Shown here one piece after another: positions 1 through 8,488 of a stretch of 32,580 bases of DNA; within the stretch, counting starts at the first letter, position 1; each line of letters opens with the position of its first letter. A model generated the notes under the pieces. That model was given only the letters and a program-made list of their open reading frames with translations. It made no database searches and was not told the origin of the DNA. The translations under genes were made by a program, and so were the position numbers. The stretch is from Streptococcus mitis (lineage in GTDB: Bacteria; Bacillota; Bacilli; Lactobacillales; Streptococcaceae). The stretch spans positions 1 through 32,580 of the forward strand of contig NZ_WIJK01000025.1 in NCBI RefSeq assembly GCF_009496285.1, written 5' to 3'.

Positions 1-849
1 CATTTTTCATATGGTCTTCCTTCATCCGCATAAAAGTGGCATCTGGATCTGTTTTGGAAAAGCTGTTACGCCCTTCAAAAGTTTCTTGATAGTTCTCATA
101 TTTTTCAGCACGTATTGAAAAATCCTCTTTGACTTTACGCAAGACTTTCTTGAGTTTACGACTCTGAGTTTTACGTTCATCCTTCCCTTAACGGGTGTCT
201 CCTCAATATCTTGGCTCAGTTTTTCCAATTCTTCTTCAAGGACTTGAGCAAATTCAATCAACTGCTCTGAGGAGATAGGCTCTTCTTCATCCAGCTTAAT
301 AGCCTGATGGATAAGGAGAGTGATTTCTTCTTGAAAATAGATCTGTATCTGTTCTTGAAGTTTAGCGGAGAATCTCTCTGTCGCTTTCTTCCACACGAAA
401 CTATACTTGTTGGCATTGGCTTCAATCTTAGTTCCGTCAATAAACAAGCAATCTAAAGTCACTAACTCTTCCATTTTTAAACGAAGATTGAGGTCGATGA
501 AAAGATCACGAATGAGTTCTCCCATCCCTTCAGCGACACGAAAACGATTGATGGTGCGATAGCTGACAACCAACTGTCCTGTTAGGTACTGCATAGCCAG
601 ATTTTAAATCATCATTTTTTCAATTTTTCGACCAGAGAACATCCCTTGTGAATAGGCAAATAGAAGAGTAGATACAAGCATTTTTGGGTGATAAGACGGG
701 CGACCAAAGGCATGATAGAAGGCGTGGAAGTGACTGTCCTCCAAGGTATTCACCACTTTTTCAATAGTAAAGACGAGAAGGTCTTGTGGCAAGAAAGAAC
801 TGATTTCTAGTGATAAAGTTGTTTGATTTGTGTTATAGTGAATATGCAT
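1..849 (-). pseudogene. IS1182-family transposase, broken by a nonsense codon and a frameshift, and cut by the window edge
   Basis: The N-terminal part (849 to 604) starts MHIHYNTNQTTLSLE and contains the family-typical stretch FGRPSYHPKMLVSTLLFAYS. It ends MMI-stop, and the same frame continues directly with NLAMQYLTGQLVVSYRTINRF. The TAA at about 604-606 therefore sits where IS1182 proteins that I remember have GAA (Glu), a single G-to-T change. A second lesion lies near 184-190: the frame shifts after ETPVKG, and adding one A (GGAAGG to GGAAAGG) restores the familiar KDERKTQSRKLKKVLRKVKED continuation, which then reads to position 1. The conserved FIDGTKIEANANKYSFVWKK stretch is intact. 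With two independent lesions the transposase should be inactive; it could be mobilised only in trans. Confidence 0.9.
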
Positions 850-912
850 GGGATAGCCTTTCTAAATGGTTTATTAAGCAATTCTATTTTACCAAGACTA
901 TCGCAACCATGC

Positions 913-943
913 AAAAAGCAACGGCAAAAACCGTTGCTTTTTT
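913..943 (-). terminator. Intrinsic terminator downstream of manN
   Basis: A hairpin with arms AAAAAGCAACGG (913-924) and CCGTTGCTTTTTT (931-943) closes on a 6-nt loop. T-runs lie on both sides, so it can work in either direction. It is the only hairpin near the 3' end of manLMN on the minus strand. It lies inside the inferred IS end, so the element may be supplying the operon terminator. Confidence 0.7.
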
Positions 944-1003
944 GATAGAATCGAGACACTATTGTCCCAGACTCTTTTTTTTGTTTGTAAATTCTCACCG
1001 AGA

Positions 1004-1915
1004 TTACATGATACCGAAGAAACGAGCTGCGATACCAACTACAAAGAGGGCAAGAATGATTGTGATTGGAGATACTTTTTTCTTAAGCAACCACATGCAA
1101 AGGAAAGTAAGGAGAAGTCCCATCAATCCTGGGATCAATGAGTTCAACTGTCCTTGAAGGGTTTGTGGTTGAACGCTATCCAAGCTCAATCCGCTAAGTG
1201 CTTGGCCGAGGATTCCCTTCAATTCTCCACCTGTAACAGGACCTTCTGGGAAGACGATGTAGGCACCTTCTGACAATTGTTTACCTGGAAGGTTGATAGT
1301 GAAGTTGATTGATACCCAACGTTGTACAAGAACGGCAAGGATGAACATACCAAGGATAGAAGCTCCTTTAGTGATGTCTTTCAAGATACCACCTGACATA
1401 TCTTTAGTGATTTCAGATCCAGCCTTGTAACCAAACTCTTGTGTATACCATAGGAAAGACATACGGATTGCATTCCATCCAAAGAAGAAGAGAAGTGGTC
1501 CAACGATATTACCAGTTGCAGCAAGTGATGCACCAAGGGCACCAAGGATCGGACGTACTGTAAACCAGAAGACTGGGTCACCGATACCAGCAAGAGGTCC
1601 CATCATACCGATCTTAACACCTTGGATAGCAGCGTCATCGATTTCAGTACCGTTTGCGCGTTCTTCTTCAAGTGCAAGAGTAACCCCCATGATTGGAGCA
1701 GCTACGTATGGGTGAGTGTTGAAGAATTCAAGGTGGCGCTCAAGAGCAGCTGCTTGGTCTTCTTTTTTAGTGTAAAGTTTCTTGATAGCTGGGATCAAAG
1801 AGTAAGCCCAACCCAAGTTTTGCATACGTTCGTAGTTCCAAGAACCTTGAAGGAATTGTGAACGCCACCAAACTTTTTGGCGATCTGATTTTGATAATTG
1901 AATTTTTTCAGCCAT
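1004..1915 (-). CDS. manN: PTS mannose-family transporter, EIID subunit (ManN)
   Basis: Membrane component of the mannose/glucose phosphotransferase permease; with EIIC it forms the sugar channel in the cytoplasmic membrane. The 303-residue protein matches usual EIID length and carries the family-typical stretches WWRSQFLQGSWNYERMQNLG near residue 16 and GPLAGIGDPVFWFTVRPILG near residue 105. The N-terminal half is mostly cytosolic, and hydrophobic segments follow, with the last at the C-terminus (ITIILALFVVGIAARFFGIM). The start at 1915 is preceded by AAAGGGG at suitable spacing. It is the last gene of manLMN, 14 bp after manM, and is followed by a hairpin at 913-943. No damage is seen. Identity is secure; sugar specificity (mannose, glucose, glucosamine, galactose) is family knowledge. 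Confidence 0.97.
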   Translation of the reverse strand: MAEKIQLSKSDRQKVWWRSQFLQGSWNYERMQNLGWAYSLIPAIKKLYTKKEDQAAALERHLEFFNTHPYVAAPIMGVTLALEEERANGTEIDDAAIQGVKIGMMGPLAGIGDPVFWFTVRPILGALGASLAATGNIVGPLLFFFGWNAIRMSFLWYTQEFGYKAGSEITKDMSGGILKDITKGASILGMFILAVLVQRWVSINFTINLPGKQLSEGAYIVFPEGPVTGGELKGILGQALSGLSLDSVQPQTLQGQLNSLIPGLMGLLLTFLCMWLLKKKVSPITIILALFVVGIAARFFGIM

Positions 1916-1929
1916 GATTGTTCCCCTTT

Positions 1930-2742
1930 CTAGTAGTCTTCTAGGATATCACCGATTGGATCGTTAGAAGTTGCAGCTCCTCCGCCACCGTTTCCACCTT
2001 GTTTAGAAAGGTTGAGGTAGATGAAGGCAAGGGCAACACCGATGACACCAAGGGCAATCAAAGTCAATTGAGAGATTGCTGCAAGAGCAAAACCGATAGC
2101 GAAGAATGGCCATACTTCACGAGTAGCCATCATGTTGATAACCAAAGCGTAACCAACGGCAACGACCATAGCACCACCGACAGCCATACCACCTTTAAGC
2201 CATTCTGGCATAAGTTCCAATACGCCTTGAACGGCTTCAGTTGGCATTGCAAGCAAGAGTGCAGCTGGGATAGCAATACGTAGACCTTGAAGAGCAAGGG
2301 CAAAGTAGTGAGCGCGTTCAACAGCTGTAATGTTTCCTTCTTTAGCAGCAGCGTCAGCAGTGTGAACCAAACCAACTGAGATTGTACGAACGATCATAGT
2401 CAAGAAAAGTCCAGCTACGGCAAGAGGGATTGCAGTTGCAGTTGCGACTGCGATACCTTCAGTAGTAAAGTTACCACCTTTGATCATGATAATTGCAGCA
2501 GCAACAGAAGCAAGAGCAGCGTCAGGAGCTACGGCAGCTCCGATGTTAGCCCAACCAAGGGCGATCATTTGAAGTGATCCACCAAGCATAACCCCAGCTT
2601 CGAGGTTACCAGTTACAAGACCGATAAGGGTACATGCTACGATTGGTTGATGGAATTGGAATTGGTCGAGGATACCTTCAAGACCTGCGAAGAAGGCAAC
2701 AACTACAACCAAGATAGCAGAAATGAATGAAATATCTGACAT
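1930..2742 (-). CDS. manM: PTS mannose-family transporter, EIIC subunit (ManM)
   Basis: Membrane EIIC subunit that binds and translocates hexose with EIID. The 270-residue protein starts MSDISFISAILVVVVAFFAG and continues GILDQFQFHQPIVACTLIGL, the typical EIIC-Man N-terminus. It has many hydrophobic spans and an Ala-rich core (GWANIGAAVAPDAALASVAA near residue 64). The C-terminus is a short Gly-rich soluble tail (GGNGGGGAATSNDPIGDILE). The start at 2742 has AAGGA about 8 nt upstream. It lies 29 bp after manL and 14 bp before manN, so the three are one transcript. The only mildly unusual feature is the Gly/Ser tail, common in streptococcal ManM. Function is family knowledge; identity is read directly from the sequence. 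Confidence 0.97.
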   Translation of the reverse strand: MSDISFISAILVVVVAFFAGLEGILDQFQFHQPIVACTLIGLVTGNLEAGVMLGGSLQMIALGWANIGAAVAPDAALASVAAAIIMIKGGNFTTEGIAVATATAIPLAVAGLFLTMIVRTISVGLVHTADAAAKEGNITAVERAHYFALALQGLRIAIPAALLLAMPTEAVQGVLELMPEWLKGGMAVGGAMVVAVGYALVINMMATREVWPFFAIGFALAAISQLTLIALGVIGVALAFIYLNLSKQGGNGGGGAATSNDPIGDILEDY

Positions 2743-2771
2743 GGTTTTATTCCTTTTCTATTTAATGTTAA

Positions 2772-3761
2772 TTATTGAACGTTAGCTTTGCTAATCAAGT
2801 CAAACAAATCTTTTTTAGTGTCGTTTGGTACTTTACGTACATCAAATTCAACACCGAGGTCACGCATTTTTTCAAATGTAGCAACGTCGTCTTTGTCCAT
2901 TGACAATACGTTGTTGACCATTGTTTTACCAGTTGAGTGAGCCATTGATCCAACGTTAAGAGTTTTGATTGGCACACCACCTTCGATAGCACGAAGGGCA
3001 TCTTGTGGTGTTTCAAACAAGATAAGGGCATGTGTTTCACCAAAGCGAGGATCTTTAGCAACCTCAATCAATTTTTTGATTGGAACAACGTTAGCCTTAA
3101 CTCCGTTAGGAGCCGCTTGTTTGATCAATTCTTTACGAAGGTCGTCATTTGCTACGTTATCTGAAGCAACGATGATACGGTCTGCTTTTGAATCTGGAGT
3201 CCAAGCAGTTGCGACTTGTCCATGAAGAAGACGTGTGTCAAGACGAGCAAGATTGATTTTCAATTTACCGTCTCCGATAACAGTTCCTTCTGGAATAGCA
3301 GCTTGGGCAACTGGAGTAGCTGCAGCAGTTGCAACTTCCTCAGCTGGATTTAGCTCTTCTGGAAGAGCCTTGATGCCATCTTTGGCCTCTTTAATGATGT
3401 TCGCAGCGACTTTATCCACTCCAGCATTAGCATCCATGAGGCGCTCTGTATATGCTTGGATTAACATCGGTAAGTTAAGTCCTGTGATGATGGCAAATTT
3501 ACGCTCAGGGTTTTCTCCCATTACGCGGCTAGCTTGGTTAAATGGAGAACCACTCCAAAGGTCAGCCAGGACTAGAACCTCATCTTCTGCGTCAAATGCA
3601 GCCACAGCATTGTTGAACTTGGCGTATAAATCATCTGGACCTTCGTTTGGCATAAAGGTTACAACTTGAACCTTTTCTTGTTCACCAAAGATCATAGATC
3701 CTGACTGATGAATACCCGCGGCAAATTCACCGTGGCTCGCAATAATGATTCCGATACTCAT
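2772..3761 (-). CDS. manL: PTS mannose-family transporter, fused EIIAB subunit (ManL)
   Basis: Cytosolic phosphoryl carrier that takes phosphate from HPr and passes it to incoming sugar bound by ManMN. The start is set at the second ATG (3761). AAGGAGGA (3771-3778) directly abuts the upstream ATG at 3770 with no spacer, whereas it is 9 nt from this one; the protein is then 329 aa and begins [20 protein letters not shown] spans about residues 1-130 with the phosphorylated His10. An Ala/Pro-rich linker (about 135-160) leads to EIIB (about 165-329), whose active His180 lies in [13 protein letters not shown]. It is the first gene of the operon, behind a near-consensus promoter at 3856-3884. In streptococci this permease also takes part in catabolite control; that is known of the family, not shown here. 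Confidence 0.97.
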   Translation of the reverse strand: MSIGIIIASHGEFAAGIHQSGSMIFGEQEKVQVVTFMPNEGPDDLYAKFNNAVAAFDAEDEVLVLADLWSGSPFNQASRVMGENPERKFAIITGLNLPMLIQAYTERLMDANAGVDKVAANIIKEAKDGIKALPEELNPAEEVATAAATPVAQAAIPEGTVIGDGKLKINLARLDTRLLHGQVATAWTPDSKADRIIVASDNVANDDLRKELIKQAAPNGVKANVVPIKKLIEVAKDPRFGETHALILFETPQDALRAIEGGVPIKTLNVGSMAHSTGKTMVNNVLSMDKDDVATFEKMRDLGVEFDVRKVPNDTKKDLFDLISKANVQ

Positions 3762-3825
3762 TATTGTCATTCCTCCTTATAAAATGTTTGACTTGTAGTT
3801 TAAGAAAACTTTAAGACTCCTTAAG

Positions 3826-3884
3826 TATAAATCGATTTCAGAAAAAAAGCAACTAATTATAATAAAGAGTGAAAAAAATCTCAA
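3826..3884 (-). promoter_or_regulatory. manLMN promoter, with a weak cre-like site downstream of -10
   Basis: On the minus strand TTGAGA (3879-3884) and TATAAT (3856-3861) are 17 bp apart, giving a predicted start near 3849 and a leader of about 85 nt. Within the leader TGAAATCGATTTATA (3826-3840) resembles a CcpA site (TGNAANCG core) but has A where the distal C is expected. The promoter is convincing; the CcpA site is tentative. Confidence 0.7.
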
Positions 3885-4146
3885 AGCTTTATCTTTACAG
3901 ATATTGATATATAAACTTTTTGTAAAATCGTCTATAAAATGGTAAAAAAATTTAATATAAAAAATGGGTGGGCAGAGGTCGATGAATTAACTCACGACTT
4001 TCTAGTCCGGGTCCCTGATGTTTCAACAATCCGCTGTTTGCTTGTAGAATTTGTCTAGAAAAATGACGTTTTCTTCACTAGTGCTCTTGGGCGTCTAAAA
4101 AATGCCCCAAGTCCAATTAGTTGTCGTATCAAAATTTTATTGCTAA
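3885..4146. other. Gene-free intergenic stretch between manL and adhP
   Basis: I see no credible reading frame here on either strand. The AT-rich first part is the manL promoter region. From about 3965 composition becomes more mixed, and there is an imperfect hairpin made of CTTGGGC (about 4087) and GCCCCAAG (about 4104). It may be debris of a lost gene or repeat; I cannot identify it. Confidence 0.4.
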
Positions 4147-4182
4147 AAAAACGAGGTGGGATTTTCTGTCCTACCTCGTTTT
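4147..4182 (-). terminator. Intrinsic terminator of adhP
   Basis: The arms AAAACGAGGT (4148-4157) and ACCTCGTTTT (4173-4182) are extended inward by further pairs including G-U. On the minus strand the hairpin is followed by a run of T, and it begins 18 bp after the adhP stop codon. Confidence 0.85.
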
Positions 4183-4199
4183 GGCATTTATTATTTATC

Positions 4200-5219
4200 T
4201 TAATGAGTAAAGTCTAGAACCATACGACCTTGGATGGTACCGGCAGCCATTTCATCAAAGACAGCAATGGCATCTTCGACAGGGCGTTTTTGAACGATTG
4301 GTACAACCAGACCTTCAGCACCAAATTGGAAGGCTTCTTCCAAATCTTTACGTGTTCCAACGAGAGAACCGATGACTTGGATACCGTCAAGAACTGTTTT
4401 GACGATGCTTAGATCCATCATTTCAGATGGGAGACCGACAGCTACTACACGACCACCTGCACGAACAGAGTCAACTGCTTGGTTAAAGGCAACTTTTGAT
4501 ACAGCTGTTACGACAGCTGAGTGAGCACCACCGTTTGTCTTTTCTTTGATAAGGCCTGGGACATCTTCGACTTCAAGACCGTTAATCACGATATCTGCAC
4601 CAACTTCTTTAGCTAGGGCAAGTTTATCATTGTTAATGTCAACTGCGATAACGTGAGCGTTAAACACTTTTTTAGCGTATTGAACAGCCAAGTTACCAAG
4701 GCCTCCAGCACCATAGAGGACAACCCATTGACCTGGCTCAACTTTTGCTTCTTTGATAGCCTTGTAGGTAGTAACACCGGCACAAGTGATAGAAGAAGCT
4801 TGGGCTGGATCGAGCCCTTCTGGAACCTTAACAGCATAATCTGCAGTTACGATACATTGTTCTGCCATACCACCATCTACTGAGTAGCCAGCATTTTTTA
4901 CGGAACGGCAAAGAGTTTCGCGTCCAGTTGTACAGTATTCACACATACCGCAGCCTTCAAAAAACCAAGCTACGCTGACACGGTCGCCAACTTTGAGGCT
5001 TTTAACATCAGGAGCAACTTCTTTGACGATACCGATCCCTTCGTGACCGAGAACGCGTCCTGGAACTTTTCCAAAGTCACCATGGGCAACGTGGAGGTCT
5101 GTGTGGCAAACACCACAGTACTCAACTTCAACAAGTGCTTCCCCAGTTTCGAGCGGACGAAGCACTTTTTCTTCAATAGCAACACCAGTGCTTTCTGGAT
5201 TTACAACAACAGCTTTCAT
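4200..5219 (-). CDS. adhP: Zinc-dependent alcohol dehydrogenase (AdhP type)
   Basis: Cytosolic NAD-dependent alcohol/acetaldehyde oxidoreductase of the medium-chain family; it can reoxidise NADH during mixed-acid fermentation. The 339-residue length is typical. The catalytic zinc ligands are visible as Cys38 in CGVCHTDLH and His59 in GHEGIG. The four structural-zinc cysteines lie in the [19 protein letters not shown] region (about 86-104). The Rossmann motif GAGGLGN is near residue 170. The start at 5219 follows AAGGAGGAT. The gene is single, between its own promoter and terminator, and next to manL as in the pneumococcal man-adh neighbourhood (from memory). A Rex-like operator overlapping the -10 suggests control by the NADH/NAD ratio. 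All key residues are present. Confidence 0.95.
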   Translation of the reverse strand: MKAVVVNPESTGVAIEEKVLRPLETGEALVEVEYCGVCHTDLHVAHGDFGKVPGRVLGHEGIGIVKEVAPDVKSLKVGDRVSVAWFFEGCGMCEYCTTGRETLCRSVKNAGYSVDGGMAEQCIVTADYAVKVPEGLDPAQASSITCAGVTTYKAIKEAKVEPGQWVVLYGAGGLGNLAVQYAKKVFNAHVIAVDINNDKLALAKEVGADIVINGLEVEDVPGLIKEKTNGGAHSAVVTAVSKVAFNQAVDSVRAGGRVVAVGLPSEMMDLSIVKTVLDGIQVIGSLVGTRKDLEEAFQFGAEGLVVPIVQKRPVEDAIAVFDEMAAGTIQGRMVLDFTH

Positions 5220-5321
5220 AGCTATCCTCCTTGATTAGTCGTTGAGGTGCAGAGGAAAAGGGGCTTGGCTTGAAAAGCTTTCAAGTGAAGTCGAATTTGA
5301 ACTGCCCTCTTTTTTGTCTAT

Positions 5322-5356
5322 ATGTGAATTGTATCACGATATTTACTATAGTACAA
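5322..5356 (-). promoter_or_regulatory. adhP promoter overlapped by a Rex-type operator
   Basis: On the minus strand TTGTAC (5351-5356) and TACAAT (5328-5333) are 17 bp apart. GTGATACAATTCAC (5324-5337) covers the -10 and matches the Rex half-sites GTGAA-N4-TTCAC with one change. Rex is a NADH-sensing repressor of fermentation genes in Gram-positive bacteria. The promoter is read from sequence; Rex binding is inferred from the motif and from the gene being an alcohol dehydrogenase. Confidence 0.7.
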
Positions 5357-5531
5357 TGGTTTTGAGGTAAAAAACCATGTAATCGCTTAACCAGTTGATA
5401 AGACTGTGAAAATTGAACAAATAAGATTGATGCATTGGCGAGTAAATACCTATAAACGCTAGAAAAGTTGACTTTATATCGCCTCTTGAAGGTTTTCAGC
5501 AATTTTTCTGAGTTCTTTCTCGAGGGGATTT

Positions 5532-5540
5532 TGGTATAAT
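5532..5540 (+). promoter_or_regulatory. Extended -10 promoter of the glutamate-cysteine ligase-like gene
   Basis: TGGTATAAT (5532-5540) is a TGn-extended -10; no good -35 is seen. The start codon lies 51 bp downstream. Apart from this, the adhP promoter and its Rex-like site, the 372-bp divergent gap from 5220 to 5591 holds nothing I recognise. Confidence 0.65.
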
Positions 5541-5591
5541 ATAGAAAGCAATTGATCTTTCTAGTAAGAGAATTTAGAGTGAGAGGTATCT

Positions 5592-6869
5592 ATGTCCCCT
5601 TCGATTCAGTTATTGAAGAACCGTTATTTAAAAAATATCAAAGAAAATCCAGAGCTCTATATCGGTGTTGAGTTGGAGTTTCCGATCGTTCATACGAAAG
5701 GCCAACCTACAGATATTGAAGTCAGCAAGGAATTGATGCGTTTTTTAGTTGACGCTCTCAGTCTAGAAGTTGAAAAGGAAGACCAGGATGGCAATCCAAT
5801 TCAACTTGTAGAACCAAAGAGTCAGGATCGGATTCTGTTTGAGGTTTCCTACACGACCTTGGAGTTTGCCTTTGGCAGAGCCCAGAAAATCCAAGAGGTC
5901 GAAGGACGATTTCAAGCTTATATGAAGGTGATTCAGGAAAAACTAGGCGAAAAGGATCATGCTATCCAGGGTTGGGGGATTCACCCAAACTGGAATCAAA
6001 ATGACAATCGACCTGTGGCTTATCCTCGCTACCAGATGTTAATGGACTATCTGAAGATGGGCAACAATCAGGAGTCCGTTTCTTTGCATGATTTTCCAGA
6101 CTATGGTGCATTTATCTGTGGGAGTCAAGTTCAGTTAGATGTCTCAAAGTCAAACTATTTACGAGTTATCAATGCTTTTAATCAAGTAGAAGCAGCTAAA
6201 GCCTATCTGTTTGCAAATTCTGAGTTTTCGGGAGCAGAATGGGATACTCAGATTTCACGAGATATCTTTTGGGAAGACTCCATGCATGGGATTTATCCAG
6301 AGAACGTTGGCGTTAATGCAAAACTCTTTAAAGATGAGGATGATTTCTTTGATTATCTAGACCGCTCTGCGATTTTTACAGCAGAACGAGATGGGGAAAC
6401 CTACTATTTTTCTCCGATTCGGGCTAGAGATTACCTAGCTGCTGATGAAATTCTTGCCTATACTCTAAATGGAAAAGAAACTCTTCTGGTTCCTCAAGAG
6501 AAGGATTTTCAAACGCACCGTAGTTACCAATATCAAGACCTAACAACTCGAGGGACGGTTGAATTCCGTAGTGTTTGTACGCAACCCCTAGACCGAACCT
6601 TTGCTTCGGCAGCCTTTCATCTAGGTTTGTTGGTAAATCTAGACAAGCTTGAAACATACCTAGAAACAGCACCTTTCTTTGAGAGATTTGGTCGTGACTA
6701 CAAATCTTTGAGACGTCAGTTTTCTAAGAAACAGCTTTCAGATGAGGAGACAGCTGGAATTGTTCAATTCTCAAAAGATTTGCTAGCTATAGCAGAGCAA
6801 GGACTTGAGATGAGAGGGCAGAGTGAAATGAGCTATTTAGAGCCTCTGAAAGAAAAAATGACTCTATAA
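5592..6869 (+). CDS. Glutamate-cysteine ligase family protein (gamma-glutamylcysteine synthetase-like)
   Basis: Predicted ATP-dependent ligase joining glutamate to an amine or cysteine; streptococcal proteins of this type are usually annotated gamma-glutamylcysteine synthetase. The 425-residue protein has the early acidic motif YIGVELEFPIV (about 23-33) that in this fold holds metal and glutamate. ILFEVSYTTLEFAFG (about 81-95), a His/Trp segment AIQGWGIHPNWNQN (about 123-136) and a late TTRGTVEFRSVCTQPLDRTF (about 323-342) follow. No ATP-grasp (GshB or GshAB) domain is attached and none is encoded nearby, so glutathione synthesis from this locus alone is not supported; the product could be gamma-glutamylcysteine or another gamma-glutamyl compound. 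It is a single gene with an extended -10 promoter. Family call is fairly confident, substrate is not. Confidence 0.8.
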   Translation: MSPSIQLLKNRYLKNIKENPELYIGVELEFPIVHTKGQPTDIEVSKELMRFLVDALSLEVEKEDQDGNPIQLVEPKSQDRILFEVSYTTLEFAFGRAQKIQEVEGRFQAYMKVIQEKLGEKDHAIQGWGIHPNWNQNDNRPVAYPRYQMLMDYLKMGNNQESVSLHDFPDYGAFICGSQVQLDVSKSNYLRVINAFNQVEAAKAYLFANSEFSGAEWDTQISRDIFWEDSMHGIYPENVGVNAKLFKDEDDFFDYLDRSAIFTAERDGETYYFSPIRARDYLAADEILAYTLNGKETLLVPQEKDFQTHRSYQYQDLTTRGTVEFRSVCTQPLDRTFASAAFHLGLLVNLDKLETYLETAPFFERFGRDYKSLRRQFSKKQLSDEETAGIVQFSKDLLAIAEQGLEMRGQSEMSYLEPLKEKMTL

Positions 6870-6903
6870 TTTTCTTATAAAGGAAGAATTTTCTGAAAAA
6901 TCA

Positions 6904-6912
6904 TGTTATAAT
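6904..6912 (+). promoter_or_regulatory. Extended -10 promoter of thrC
   Basis: TGTTATAAT (6904-6912) is a TGn-extended -10, 31 bp before the thrC start codon. No clear -35 is seen. It lies about 35 bp after the stop of the preceding gene, so thrC probably has its own transcript. Confidence 0.65.
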
Positions 6913-6943
6913 GGATGAGACTATAGATAAAGGATAGAGATTT

Positions 6944-8428
6944 ATGACATTAGTTTATCAATCAACGCGTGATGCGAAAAATACCGTAACAGCCAGCCAA
7001 GCGATTTTGCAAGGTTTGGCAACAGATGGAGGTTTGTTTACTCCGGTTAGTTATCCAAAGGTAGATTTGGATTTTGACACATTAAAAGATGCTTCTTACC
7101 AAGAAGTGGCTAAGCTGGTCTTGTCAGCTTTCTTGGATGACTTTACAGCAGAGGAGTTGGACTACTGTATCACCAATGCCTATGATAGCAAGTTTGATAC
7201 GCTAGCCATTGCTCCTCTTGTCAAACTTGATGGCCAATACAACTTGGAACTTTTCCACGGTTCAACCATTGCCTTCAAAGACATGGCCTTGTCTATCTTG
7301 CCATACTTTATGACAACAGCTGCCAAGAAACATGGCTTGGAAAACAAGATTGTTATCTTGACTGCAACTTCTGGAGACACTGGAAAAGCTGCCATGGCAG
7401 GATTTGCGGATGTTCCTGGAACTGAAATTATCGTCTTTTATCCAAAAGATGGTGTCAGCAAGGTACAAGAGTTGCAAATGACCACTCAAACTGGGGAAAA
7501 TACTCATGTTATCGCTATTGATGGAAACTTTGACGATGCTCAAACCAACGTTAAGCACATGTTCAATGATGTGGCCCTTCGTGAAAAATTGGCTGCTAAC
7601 AAGCTCCAGTTCTCATCTGCTAACTCTATGAATATCGGTCGTTTGGTACCACAGATTGTCTATTATGTGTATGCCTACGCTCAGCTTGTTAAAACTGGTG
7701 AGATTAAGGCTGGTGACAAGGTTAACTTCACCGTACCGACAGGGAACTTTGGGAATATCTTGGCTGCCTTTTACGCTAAGCAAATCGGCCTACCAGTTGG
7801 CAAATTGATCTGTGCTTCAAATGACAACAATGTTTTGACAGACTTCTTTAAAACTCGTGTTTATGACAAGAAGCGTGAGTTTAAGGTAACCACTAGCCCA
7901 TCTATGGATATCTTGGTCTCTTCAAACTTGGAGCGCTTGATTTTCCACCTTTTGGGTAATGATGCGGTTAAGACAGCTGAACTCATGAATGCTTTGAATA
8001 ACCAAGGTCAATATGAGTTGACTGATTTTGATGCAGAGATTTTGGACCTCTTTGCAGCTGAGTATGCGACGGAAGCAGAAACAGCAGCAGAAATCAAGTG
8101 TGTTTATCAAACAGATGCCTACATTGAGGATCCACATACAGCAGTTGCTTCAGCCGTATATAAAAAATACCAAGCGGCGACAGGCGATGTGACTAAGACC
8201 GTGATTGCATCAACAGCTAGTCCATACAAGTTCCCAGTGGTTGCGGTGGAAGCTGTAACTGGACAATCAGGTCTTAGCGACTTTGAAGCCTTGGCTCAAT
8301 TACATGAAATCTCAGGAGTAGCAGTGCCACCAGCAGTGGATGGCCTTGAAACAGCTCCAGTTCGTCACAAGACAACTGTTGCAGCAGCAGAGATGCAGAC
8401 TGCAGTAGAATCTTATCTAGGACTTTAA
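6944..8428 (+). CDS. thrC: Threonine synthase
   Basis: PLP enzyme converting O-phosphohomoserine to threonine, the last step of threonine synthesis; cytosolic. The 494-residue length is typical of the long class of threonine synthases. The N-terminal STRDAKNTVTASQAILQGLA and GLATDGGLFTP are signature sequences. The PLP lysine is Lys112 in FHGSTIAFKDMAL, and TATSGDTGKAAMAGF (about 140-154) forms the phosphate-binding loop. TVPTGNFGNILAAFYAK (about 264) is the second cofactor loop. A terminator at 8441-8473 follows directly, and no other thr gene is adjacent. Nothing is missing. Confidence 0.97.
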   Translation: MTLVYQSTRDAKNTVTASQAILQGLATDGGLFTPVSYPKVDLDFDTLKDASYQEVAKLVLSAFLDDFTAEELDYCITNAYDSKFDTLAIAPLVKLDGQYNLELFHGSTIAFKDMALSILPYFMTTAAKKHGLENKIVILTATSGDTGKAAMAGFADVPGTEIIVFYPKDGVSKVQELQMTTQTGENTHVIAIDGNFDDAQTNVKHMFNDVALREKLAANKLQFSSANSMNIGRLVPQIVYYVYAYAQLVKTGEIKAGDKVNFTVPTGNFGNILAAFYAKQIGLPVGKLICASNDNNVLTDFFKTRVYDKKREFKVTTSPSMDILVSSNLERLIFHLLGNDAVKTAELMNALNNQGQYELTDFDAEILDLFAAEYATEAETAAEIKCVYQTDAYIEDPHTAVASAVYKKYQAATGDVTKTVIASTASPYKFPVVAVEAVTGQSGLSDFEALAQLHEISGVAVPPAVDGLETAPVRHKTTVAAAEMQTAVESYLGL

Positions 8429-8440
8429 AAGAGAGGAAGT

Positions 8441-8473
8441 AAACTCGGTTGGGAAACTAACTGAGTTTCTTTT
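8441..8473 (+). terminator. Intrinsic terminator of thrC
   Basis: AAACTCGGTT (8441-8450) pairs with AACTGAGTTT (8459-8468) with one G-U pair and an 8-nt loop, followed by CTTTTC. It overlaps the short gap before the MATE gene, so read-through may supply part of that gene's transcription. Confidence 0.75.
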
Positions 8474-8488
8474 CATCAGGAGGAAGGA

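Larger units (their letters stand above)
1..974 (-). mobile_element. Remnant of an IS1182-family insertion sequence (transposase-proximal end; other end outside the window)
   Basis: The element contains a broken transposase reading frame (1-849) and about 125 bp of upstream sequence. Its right boundary is placed at about 974 because reading inward on the minus strand gives AGTCTGGGACAA (962-973 on the plus strand as its complement), a motif that recurs as the left end of the MITE-like element at 31705. The distal end lies before position 1, so target-site duplication cannot be examined. The element sits only about 30 bp beyond the manN stop codon and brings a hairpin (913-943) between itself and the PTS operon. 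Family assignment rests on the transposase; the exact end is an inference. Confidence 0.7.

Noticed and set aside
3762..3770. Upstream ATG (3770) as the manL start
   Set aside because: AAGGAGGA directly abuts this ATG with no spacer, while the ATG at 3761 has 9 nt and gives the standard [13 protein letters not shown] start.
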